From: an uncultured Selenomonas sp.
Lineage (GTDB): Bacteria > Bacillota > Negativicutes > Selenomonadales > Selenomonadaceae
Direction: 5' to 3'
DNA: 12,948 bases
NCBI GenBank assembly: GCA_905373085.1
Contig: CAJPRR010000051.1
Location: 1-12,948 of the forward strand
Part shown: positions 1 to 6,497 of the stretch, piece after piece
How the letters are laid out: each line of letters begins with the position of its first letter
Numbering within the stretch: the stretch's first letter is position 1
Program-made: the position numbers and the translations under genes
The notes under the pieces: generated by a model
Told to the model about the DNA's origin: nothing
Database searches by the model: none
What the model saw: only the letters and a program-made list of their open reading frames with translations

Positions 1-1532
1 AAGGAAATGCGCGTATCGCGACGACTTTGCCGCGCATCAACGTCGTCCTCATCGGTTATGAGAAGCTCATCCCGAAGGTCGAAGATATTTCCAAGATCCT
101 GCGCCTCTTGCCGCGCAACGGCACGTGCCAGAAAGCGACGAGCTACGAGACGTTCATCTCCGGCCCCACGCCCGTCATCTACAAGAAGGACGGCAAGTGG
201 GTCGAGGAGGATCGCAAGCTCTACGTCATCCTCTTGGACAACGGCCGTTTGGAAGCTGCGCGTGACCCCAAGCTCAACGAGGTCTATCAGTGCGTGCGCT
301 GCGCCTCCTGCCTCAACGTATGTCCGATCTGGACACTCGTCGGCGGCAACGTCTACGGGCATATTTACTCCGGCGGCATCGGGGCGATTCTCACGGGTCT
401 TTTGGACAACGGACTCAAGGATTTCTCGAAGTTCAGCGATCTCTGCATAGGCTGCCGCAAGTGCGTGCAGATCTGCCCGGGCAAGATCCCCATCCCGGAC
501 ATCATCGACGAGCTGCGCTCGAGGAACGTGAAGGAAAATGGCATGCCGTTCGCAGAAAAGACGGTGTTCCAGAACATCCTCGCGAACCGCAAGGTCTTCC
601 ATACGCTTCTGAGGATCGGCGCGAAGGCGCAGAAGCCGATGACAAGCGGCAAGTTCATCCGCCATCTGCCTCTGTTCTTTGCGAAGATGACGGACAACCG
701 CAGTCTGCCCGCCATCGCCGACAAGCCGTTCCGCGACCGTGCCAAGGAGCTGGAGAAGGCGAATCCGCAGAATCCGAAGATGCGCGTCGCCTTCTTCTCG
801 GGCTGCAACATGGACTTCGTCTTCCCCGACACGGCGGAAAACGCCGTGCGTGTGCTGCAGGATGCCGGCGTCGCCGTCTTCTTCCCGCAGGAGCAGAGCT
901 GCTGCGGCAAGCCGGCGATGGGCATGGGCGACCGCGACACGGGCAGGAAGCTCGCGAAGAAGAACATCGAGGCTCTTCTCGCGGTGAATCCCGACGCGAT
1001 CTTCTCGGCGTGCCCGACCTGCACGGAAACCTTGGAGAAGACGTATGTCGAGATCTTCGAGGACGATCCTGCCATGCTCGCGAAGGTCAAGACGTTCTCG
1101 AGCAAGATCCGCGAGTTCACGAGTCTCGTTGCCGAGCTTTACGAGAAGGAAGGCCGCCTGATGCCGGCAGCTGCCGGCGGGCAGAAGGTCACGTACCACG
1201 ACTCGTGCCACATCCGCCGCGGTCTCGGCATCTACAAGGAACCGCGCGCGCTTCTTGAGGCGACGCCCGGCATCGACTTCGTCGAGATGAAGGACGCCGA
1301 CCACTGCTGCGGCATGGCGGGCGCCTTCGGCATGAAGTACGTCGAGATCTCGATGCCGCTGCTCGAAAAGAAGGTCAACAACATCAAGAACACGGGCGCA
1401 GAGGTTTGCGCGGTCGCCTGCCCGGCCTGCATGATGCAGATCGGCGGCGGTCTCGACAAGCAGGCGCCGAACGTCAAGGTCAAGCACGTCGCGGATATTC
1501 TTGCGGAAAATATCGCGGCAAGGGGAAGATGA
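1..1532 (+). CDS. Lactate utilization iron-sulfur protein, LutB-LutA fusion (5' end cut by window)
   Basis: Subunit of the cytosolic LutABC/LldEFG-type complex that oxidises L-lactate to pyruvate. The gene enters from the left: the first full codon is at 3 and reads GNARIATTLPRINVV, the typical C-terminal part of the LutB LUD domain, so the TTG at 27 is an internal Leu and not a start. Counting that Leu as residue 1, two 4Fe-4S ferredoxin motifs follow (Cys 89/92/95/99 and 140/143/146/150). Then come two CCG (heterodisulfide-reductase-like) domains of LutA type: Cys260, CysCys292-293, Cys329/332, and Cys394, CysCys427-428, Cys465/468. LutB and LutA are separate proteins in Bacillus; a one-chain arrangement is known in Desulfovibrio. 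The lactate permease lies 125 bases downstream on the same strand, which supports the lactate role. The substrate is inferred from family and neighbour; glycolate or another hydroxyacid is the alternative. Confidence 0.9.
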   Translation, partial: GNARIATTLPRINVVLIGYEKLIPKVEDISKILRLLPRNGTCQKATSYETFISGPTPVIYKKDGKWVEEDRKLYVILLDNGRLEAARDPKLNEVYQCVRCASCLNVCPIWTLVGGNVYGHIYSGGIGAILTGLLDNGLKDFSKFSDLCIGCRKCVQICPGKIPIPDIIDELRSRNVKENGMPFAEKTVFQNILANRKVFHTLLRIGAKAQKPMTSGKFIRHLPLFFAKMTDNRSLPAIADKPFRDRAKELEKANPQNPKMRVAFFSGCNMDFVFPDTAENAVRVLQDAGVAVFFPQEQSCCGKPAMGMGDRDTGRKLAKKNIEALLAVNPDAIFSACPTCTETLEKTYVEIFEDDPAMLAKVKTFSSKIREFTSLVAELYEKEGRLMPAAAGGQKVTYHDSCHIRRGLGIYKEPRALLEATPGIDFVEMKDADHCCGMAGAFGMKYVEISMPLLEKKVNNIKNTGAEVCAVACPACMMQIGGGLDKQAPNVKVKHVADILAENIAARGR

Positions 1533-1557
1533 TCTTGATGCAGGCCGCAGTGCAGCA

Positions 1558-1587
1558 GCCTCGGCGCATCTTCGGATGCGCCGGGGC
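1558..1587 (+). other. Stable UUCG-capped hairpin between lutB-lutA fusion and lctP
   Basis: Two 13-base arms (1558-1570 and 1575-1587, one G-U pair) enclose a TTCG loop closed by C-G, the exceptionally stable cUUCGg tetraloop. No T run follows, so it is not a standard intrinsic terminator. It more likely sets relative expression of the two lactate genes through partial attenuation, RNase processing or 3'-end protection. That role is inference; the fold is directly visible. Confidence 0.6.
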
Positions 1588-1643
1588 GGACTGTACGGAC
1601 ATAGGGAGTTTTTGGAAATTTCCCGAATCTTTGAAAACTGGAT

Positions 1644-1650
1644 AGGAGTT
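1644..1650 (+). promoter_or_regulatory. Ribosome binding site fixing the lctP start
   Basis: AGGAGTT lies seven bases before the ATG at 1658. A possible TTG start at 1649 falls inside this Shine-Dalgarno sequence and is therefore rejected; the protein begins MLALLAAVP. Confidence 0.8.
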
Positions 1651-1657
1651 GAAATTC

Positions 1658-3310
1658 ATGTTAGCTTTGCTCGCAGCAGTTCCCATACTGCTGACCATCC
1701 TTCTGACCGTCGGCTTCAATATGTCGGCGAAGAAAGTCCTGCCGCTTGCTTGGGCGGTCAGTGTCGTCATCGGACTCACCTACTGGCAGATGGATCCGCA
1801 GAAGGTCGCCGCGTTCTCCGTGGCAGGTTTTCTCGGCTCCATTGATACTCTGCTCATCATCTTCGGCGCGATTCTCCTCATGAACATGCTGAACGCGGCG
1901 GGCGCGATGCACCGCATCCAGGGCATGTTCAACGGCATCACGGAAGATGCGCGCATCCAGCTTGTCATCATCGGTTTCGCTTTCAGTGCGTTCATCGAGG
2001 GCGCGGCGGGCTTCGGCACGCCGGCGGCAATCGCGGCTCCCTTGCTCATCGGTCTTGGCTTTCCTCCGATGGCGGCCGCTGTCGCCTGCCTCATCCTGAA
2101 CTCCACGCCGGTGCCGTTCGGCGCCGCCGGCACGCCGACGAACTCGGCTGCCGACATCGTCAAGGAAATGCTTCCGGCTGCCATGGACTTTGAGACTTGG
2201 AAGCTCGGCCTTTCCTTCATCTCGGCGTTCGGCATGGCGCTCGGGGCGCTTTTCATCATCTTCATCGTCGTCGGCATCGTCACGCGCATGTTCGGCAAGA
2301 ACAAGTCCTTCGCGGACGCTGTTCCGGTCATCCCGTTCTGCGTCTTTGCCGCTGTCGTCTTTGACATCTTCTTCCTCCTGCTCGCGAAGTTCATCGGCTC
2401 GGAGATCACGTCGCTGACGGCGGCCGCCATCACGGTGTTCGTGCTCATCGGCGCGGCGAAGGCGGGCTTCCTCATGCCGAAGACGGTCTGGCGCTTTGAG
2501 CACGAGGAGAAGAAGACTGAGACGACGGGAGACATTCCGCACATGTCGCTCTTCAAGGCTTGGATTCCGTACCTCTTCGTTTCGCTGTGGCTGATCCTTA
2601 CGCGCATCCCGCAGCTCGGTCTCAAGGGTCCCATCAAGAGCGTCGTCATCTCTGTCAAGGGCATCCTCGGCGTTCCTGAAGCTGCATGGAACTTCGCGAT
2701 CTTGAACAACCCGGGCATCGCACCGTTCATCCTCATCGTGCTGCTTTCCATCCCGCTCTACGGCCTTTCAGGCACGCAGGTCAAAGACATCTTTGCGAAG
2801 TCCGGCAAGCAGGTCTACGGTGCGACCATCGCCCTGATCTTCGGCTTCGGCCTCGTCTACATGTACCGCTGGTCGAGCTTCAACGGCGCAGGCCTTGACT
2901 CCATGCTCCTGACGATGGCGAAGGGCGTCGCGGATCTCGCGGGAGAGAACTACTTCTACGTCGCTCCGTTCATCGGCTCGGTCGGCGCTTTCATGTTCGG
3001 CTCGAATACGGTGTCGAACGTCATGTTCGCCCCGCTGCAGTTCCAGACGGCGCAGCTTCTGAACATCCCGCCGACGGTCATCCTCGCCTTGCAGAATCAG
3101 GGCGGCGCGTTCGGCAACATGGTTTGCATCAACAACATCGTCGCCGTGTCCGCCACGACGGGCATCATCACGATCAAGGGCATCGAGGGCAAGCTCCTCA
3201 AGACGGATGCCGTCCCGTGGGCGATTTATTACGCGATCTGCATCGTGGCCATGCTCATCGCCTTGCAGGTCGGCCTTGTGCCCGATATTGCCATGGATAT
3301 GATGAAATAA
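1658..3310 (+). CDS. lctP: L-lactate permease (LctP/LldP family)
   Basis: Inner-membrane lactate:proton symporter of the LctP family, 550 residues, close to the usual length of about 550. Hydrophobic segments run through the whole chain, beginning at residue 2. Family motifs are visible: EGAAGFGTPAAI at 114-125, NSTPVPFGAAGTP at 148-160, FGSNTVSNVMF at 447-457 and the segment around FGNMVCINN at 485-493. A charged cytosolic loop (about 280-300, rich in Glu and Lys) separates two membrane halves. The start is the ATG with AGGAG seven bases upstream. It follows the lactate-oxidation iron-sulfur gene, so uptake and oxidation are probably co-transcribed; no convincing separate promoter was seen in the 125-base gap, which holds a stable hairpin. 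Transcription ends at the hairpin-T run at 3389-3420. Glycolate or other 2-hydroxy acids may also be carried. Confidence 0.93.
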   Translation: MLALLAAVPILLTILLTVGFNMSAKKVLPLAWAVSVVIGLTYWQMDPQKVAAFSVAGFLGSIDTLLIIFGAILLMNMLNAAGAMHRIQGMFNGITEDARIQLVIIGFAFSAFIEGAAGFGTPAAIAAPLLIGLGFPPMAAAVACLILNSTPVPFGAAGTPTNSAADIVKEMLPAAMDFETWKLGLSFISAFGMALGALFIIFIVVGIVTRMFGKNKSFADAVPVIPFCVFAAVVFDIFFLLLAKFIGSEITSLTAAAITVFVLIGAAKAGFLMPKTVWRFEHEEKKTETTGDIPHMSLFKAWIPYLFVSLWLILTRIPQLGLKGPIKSVVISVKGILGVPEAAWNFAILNNPGIAPFILIVLLSIPLYGLSGTQVKDIFAKSGKQVYGATIALIFGFGLVYMYRWSSFNGAGLDSMLLTMAKGVADLAGENYFYVAPFIGSVGAFMFGSNTVSNVMFAPLQFQTAQLLNIPPTVILALQNQGGAFGNMVCINNIVAVSATTGIITIKGIEGKLLKTDAVPWAIYYAICIVAMLIALQVGLVPDIAMDMMK

Positions 3311-3318
3311 GATCTTTT

Positions 3319-3345
3319 GGAAGCGCTGATAAGTTCAGCGCTTCC
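3319..3345 (+). repeat. Perfect inverted repeat after lctP
   Basis: Eleven-base arms (3319-3329 and 3335-3345) with a five-base loop begin eight bases after the lctP stop. No T run follows on either strand, so it may stabilise the 3' end or act as an accessory terminator ahead of the stronger hairpin at 3389. Confidence 0.55.
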
Positions 3346-3388
3346 TCGAATCTTGCCCAGGGCGGCGCTTTGCCGGATCCTGCGGCTG

Positions 3389-3420
3389 CCCCCGATCGAA
3401 TCTTCTCGGTCGGGGGTTTT
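3389..3420 (+). terminator. Intrinsic terminator of the lactate unit
   Basis: Eleven-base arms 3389-3399 and 3406-3416 (five C against five G at the base, one G-T pair) with a six-base loop, followed directly by TTTT. On the opposite strand no T run follows, so it works only for plus-strand transcription and protects the convergent minus-strand operon. Confidence 0.85.
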
Positions 3421-3431
3421 CCTATGCTTGC

Positions 3432-4766
3432 TCAATCCTTGAGATGGAAGAAATTCCGAATGAGGTTCTTCTTTTCCGTGGAGGCGGCTTCGTGCGCCGC
3501 ACTGCTGTCCGTGCTGCTGTAAAAGGCGTGCGGTCCCGTCTTGCTGCTCGTCAGCCATTCTTCGGAGAAGATGGGCTTGTTCATGACGAGCGTGGCGATC
3601 TGGTTGCGGATGGCTTCGAGATCTTTTTCGGGCAGCTTCTTTTTCAAGGCCGCGCTCAGGAGTGCGCCGATCTCGGACATCTCTTTCTCTTTCAAGGAGC
3701 GTATGGTCGGCGTCAGGCTCGAAAGGCGCAGCGCGGGAAGGAAGACGCCCTTTTGCATGGTCGGGACGCAGTCCGCCTTGACCTGGAAGCCGGCTTTTCC
3801 CATGTACGCTGTGATGTCGGTTTCCTGCAGATCGTCAGGGAGCAGCGGCAGGACGAGATGCGTGTCCGTGCCGTCGCAAAGCAAAGGGATCGCATTCTTT
3901 TCCAAAGCGTGTTCGAGTTCCTTGCCGTTGGCGAGAACCTGCTTGCCGTACTGCCGGAAGGTTTCCGTTCCGGCTTCCAAGAGCGCCGCAGCCAGCGCCG
4001 CCATGTGATTGATGTGGAGCGAAGTGTGCCCCGTATTGTTGACGGCGTCGTCAAGCTTCTTGCTTATCTCCTTCGTGGAAAGCACGATGGCGCCGTCCGG
4101 TCCGTGCAGGGAATCGTTCGTGGGGAATGTGACGACGTCGGCGAACGGCACGGGCGACGGGAGAAGCCCGGCCGCGACGAGTCCGACGCTCTGTCCGATG
4201 TCCACCCACAGGTAGGCGCCGACGTTCCGGGCGATTTCGGAGAGGCGGCGGTAATTCGCGTTGCGCGGGTAGCTGACGGGGGAGAAGATGATCAGATGCG
4301 GCTTCGTCTCCTGCGCCGTCCGTTCGACTTCATCCCAGTCGAGCACCTGCTTCTTGGCGTCGATGCCGAAGTTCTTGAAGGTGAAGTTCAGACCGCTGCA
4401 ATGCTCTTTTTTTCGCAGATTGAAGGAGAGCACGCGGCTGTTTGGCTCTAAGAGGGCGAGGCAGACGACGCGCGAGGCGGCGCCGATGTTGCCGAGGCGG
4501 ACGATGGCGTGCTCGCTGCCGAAGAGCTTCTTCGTCCGCTTGATGGCCAGCTCCTCGAGATCCGTGCTGCCGGCATGAGGATTCAGCGCATCGAAGGCGC
4601 TGTTGGCGAGCAGGCTGCCTTCCAGGTAGTGCGCGAAGGGCGACATGGCATTGTTGTTGGGCACGAGGGAGAGCATGTAGCGCTGACGCTGTATCTCATC
4701 CTGCAGGAAGGCGAAGATCTCAGGATCGAAGGCCTGCAAGTTTCTCAATAACAGTTCTTTCTTCAT
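3432..4766 (-). CDS. Serine hydroxymethyltransferase-like protein lacking the PLP lysine
   Basis: Full-length homologue of GlyA (SHMT, fold-type I PLP enzyme), 444 residues including an extra Ser/Ala-rich tail after about residue 400. SHMT landmarks align by eye from end to end: DPEIF at 14-18, the SYPR segment at 165-168, GLVAAGLLPSPVP at 195-207 and GTDTHL at 299-304. The PLP motif THKTLxGPxGG reads TNDSLHGPDGA at 216-226, so the Schiff-base Lys is Asp218 and its preceding His is Asn217. The codon was checked: GAT. The His stacking near the cofactor (MAH in SHMT) is Gln192, and the KYAEGYPGKRYYGG substrate loop is shortened with its Tyr residues lost. Asp189, His122 and the Arg of ALRL (347) remain. 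Normal SHMT catalysis is therefore unlikely; function is unknown. ATG at 4766 with AAAGGAG nine bases upstream; second gene of an operon, 19 bases after the symporter gene. Confidence 0.85.
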   Translation of the reverse strand: MKKELLLRNLQAFDPEIFAFLQDEIQRQRYMLSLVPNNNAMSPFAHYLEGSLLANSAFDALNPHAGSTDLEELAIKRTKKLFGSEHAIVRLGNIGAASRVVCLALLEPNSRVLSFNLRKKEHCSGLNFTFKNFGIDAKKQVLDWDEVERTAQETKPHLIIFSPVSYPRNANYRRLSEIARNVGAYLWVDIGQSVGLVAAGLLPSPVPFADVVTFPTNDSLHGPDGAIVLSTKEISKKLDDAVNNTGHTSLHINHMAALAAALLEAGTETFRQYGKQVLANGKELEHALEKNAIPLLCDGTDTHLVLPLLPDDLQETDITAYMGKAGFQVKADCVPTMQKGVFLPALRLSSLTPTIRSLKEKEMSEIGALLSAALKKKLPEKDLEAIRNQIATLVMNKPIFSEEWLTSSKTGPHAFYSSTDSSAAHEAASTEKKNLIRNFFHLKD

Positions 4767-4785
4767 ATAGGAAAGCTCCTTTCGA

Positions 4786-6051
4786 TTAGAACGGCCATAC
4801 CATGGGGATGATGACGGCGCATGTGATGAGGGAGAGCACGGCGAGCGGCACGCCGATCTTCACGTAATCCATGAAGCGGAATTTGCCGGGGCCCAGAACC
4901 AAGGTGTTGGGCGGCGTGGCGACGGGCGTCGTGAAGGCGCAGGAGGCGGCGATGCCGATCGCCATGAGCACGGGATGCGGCGAAACGCCGATCGATTGGG
5001 CGATGGAAATGCCGATGGGGGCGAGGAGCGCCGAGGACGCCGTGTTGGACATGAACTGCGTGAGTCCGCAGGAGAGCAGGAACATGGAGACGACGATCAG
5101 CATGGGCGCGGGGTTCGCGCCGATGAGGTCGAGGACGCTGTGCGCGATGAGCTTCCCCGCGCCGCTCGTGTCCATGGCCTTTGCCAAGGGCAGCATGCCG
5201 GCGAAGAGGAAGATGGTCGTCCAGTCGATACCCTGGTAGGCCTGCTTTTCGGACACGCAGCCCGTGAGCACGCAGACGAGGGCGCCGACGATCGCCGAAG
5301 TCTGCATGGGGACGTGAATCTGCTTTTCGAGCACCATCGCGATGACCGTGGCGATGAGGATGCCGGCGCAGATGAACATCTTCCGCGCATCTTTGGGCGC
5401 TTCGGAGGACTTGTCGTCCATCTCGTGCTCCGACATGGTGTGCGGGCAGAGGCGGCTGCCGATGAAGACCATGTAGAGCACGCCGATGATGGACAGGGGG
5501 ACGCCGATCCAAGCGAACTCGAAGAAGCCGAAGGCCGGCAAGCCGTTCGCATCCAAGGTCGCGCTCATCAGGATGTTCGGCGGCGTGCCGATCATCGTGA
5601 TCGTGCCGCCGACGTTCGCAGCGACGGCGAGCGCCATGAGCTGGGGGGCGACGGGAAGACGGGCGGCGGCGCAGATCTGCATGACGACGGGGATCAGGCA
5701 CGCGACGGTCGCCGTGTTGGAAGAGACCGAGGACAGGATGATCGTTATGACCATCAAGGCGATCATCAGTTTCTTCTCGTCCGTGCCGGATTTCTTTACG
5801 ACCTCGACGCCGATCTTCTGTGCAAGACCCGTCTGAAACATCGCCGCTCCGATGACGAACATGCCGGCGAAGAGGACGACGGTGGAGTTTGACAGGCCGG
5901 AAAACACTTCGGCGGGCGTCAAGACGCCGAGGAAGCCCAGCGCGATCGCCGCCCCCATGGCTGTCACCGCCAGCGGGATGATCTCCGTGGCGAAGAAGAA
6001 GGCGGCGATGCCCAGCACCGCCAAGGTCAATGTTGCTGCATCCAGTTCCAT
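4786..6051 (-). CDS. DASS/SLC13-family anion:sodium symporter
   Basis: Inner-membrane transporter of the divalent anion:Na+ symporter family (ion transporter superfamily), 421 residues, nearly all hydrophobic segments. The two internal repeats each carry the Ser-Asn-Thr hairpin motif: SSNTAT at 110-115 and SNTASS at 335-340. Each is followed by a TPPN motif (156-159 and 379-382), which in this family line the sodium and anion sites. A polar cytosolic stretch around 205-223 divides the halves. No TrkA-C (RCK) domains are present, unlike the longer sulfate-type members. Substrates of the family include succinate, malate, tartrate, citrate and sulfate; which one applies here cannot be read from sequence. 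ATG at 6051 with AGGAG ten bases upstream. It heads a two-gene unit with the SHMT-like gene 19 bases downstream. Confidence 0.88.
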   Translation of the reverse strand: MELDAATLTLAVLGIAAFFFATEIIPLAVTAMGAAIALGFLGVLTPAEVFSGLSNSTVVLFAGMFVIGAAMFQTGLAQKIGVEVVKKSGTDEKKLMIALMVITIILSSVSSNTATVACLIPVVMQICAAARLPVAPQLMALAVAANVGGTITMIGTPPNILMSATLDANGLPAFGFFEFAWIGVPLSIIGVLYMVFIGSRLCPHTMSEHEMDDKSSEAPKDARKMFICAGILIATVIAMVLEKQIHVPMQTSAIVGALVCVLTGCVSEKQAYQGIDWTTIFLFAGMLPLAKAMDTSGAGKLIAHSVLDLIGANPAPMLIVVSMFLLSCGLTQFMSNTASSALLAPIGISIAQSIGVSPHPVLMAIGIAASCAFTTPVATPPNTLVLGPGKFRFMDYVKIGVPLAVLSLITCAVIIPMVWPF

Positions 6052-6379
6052 TTTTTATCAGCTCCTATTCTGGAATGTGCATCTTTTCCGGGGAATCGCC
6101 GCCGAATTCAGCTCGCCGTCTCGGCGCGTCCCTGCCGCCTCCGGTCTTGCTCTTTGACAGGACGCTTTCGCGGGGCCGACGGATTTCATGCGATCGACTC
6201 TTCCCTTGATGCCTCTTTGAATAATTGTATGCTTCTGTTTTTTCTGAATATATCCTGCCGATTTTGGGAACTGTTTCCTATGAAATATCTTCATGGAGTG
6301 ATAACTGAAAAGAATTTATGCTCCATGCAGCTGCACATCTTCATACAACAGAACTTCTGTCGAAAATTGAGGTGTAATT

Positions 6380-6406
6380 ATATATATGAATCAGATTCAT
6401 ATATAT
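6380..6406. promoter_or_regulatory. Perfect 27-base palindrome, probable operator
   Basis: Two perfect 13-base arms (half-site GATTCATATATAT outward from the centre) flank a single central A at 6393. The centre lies about 58 bases before the receptor-gene -10 box, roughly -70 from the predicted start, a position suited to an activator or to a repressor of an overlapping minus-strand promoter. The half-site is not the standard Fur, PerR or Zur box. The regulator is unknown; an iron or nutrient sensor is plausible given the receptor. Confidence 0.55.
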
Positions 6407-6447
6407 TCAATAAATTTTCTCGTCTCTCTAGATTTCTTTGTAAAAAA

Positions 6448-6456
6448 TGATATAAT
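6448..6456 (+). promoter_or_regulatory. Extended -10 promoter of the receptor gene
   Basis: TGATATAAT, a perfect sigma-70/SigA -10 hexamer (6451-6456) with the TGN extension. No good -35 hexamer sits 16-18 bases upstream, as is common for extended -10 promoters. Transcription would start near 6463, giving a leader of about 35 bases before the ATG at 6498. Confidence 0.65.
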
Positions 6457-6497
6457 ACTGATAGGAATATAAAAATCAATATCAAGGAGGAAGCGGC

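Larger units (their letters stand above)
6052..6497. other. Divergent intergenic control region
   Basis: 446 bases between the minus-strand symporter gene and the plus-strand receptor gene, clearly AT-rich from about 6200 onward while both neighbours are GC-rich. It contains a perfect 27-base palindrome (6380-6406), an extended -10 promoter for the receptor gene (6448-6456) and a looser inverted repeat (CATGGAG at 6292-6298 with CTCCATG at 6321-6327). Small open frames here lack a ribosome site and typical codon use, so no gene is called. No convincing promoter for the symporter operon could be fixed; a weak minus-strand candidate (TTGAAT at 6410-6405, TATATA at 6386-6381) would place the palindrome between its two elements. 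Confidence 0.6.

Noticed and set aside
27..29. TTG as start of the lactate-oxidation iron-sulfur gene
   Set aside because: The frame is open to the window edge and the upstream codons read GNARIATT, which continues the LUD-domain sequence; there is no ribosome site before the TTG.
1649..1651. TTG start for lctP
   Set aside because: It overlaps the Shine-Dalgarno sequence; the ATG at 1658 is correctly spaced from AGGAG.
3319..3345. Hairpin as the main lctP terminator
   Set aside because: No T run follows; the hairpin at 3389-3420 has one and is the better candidate.
3444..4451. Long plus-strand open frame opposite the SHMT-like gene
   Set aside because: It is the antisense shadow of a gene with clear SHMT homology; high-GC DNA keeps such frames open. 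The same applies to long frames opposite the symporter, receptor and kinase genes.
3432..4766. SHMT-like gene as a decaying pseudogene
   Set aside because: The frame is intact from a well-placed start through the full SHMT length, with several family motifs kept; loss is focused on cofactor and substrate residues.
6380..6406. Palindrome as a standard Fur box
   Set aside because: The half-site GATTCATATATA does not fit the GATAAT-type repeats or the 7-1-7 TGATAAT form, so only a generic operator is called.
6154..6450. Small plus-strand open frame in the divergent region
   Set aside because: No ribosome site, runs through the palindrome, and its composition looks like non-coding AT-rich DNA.
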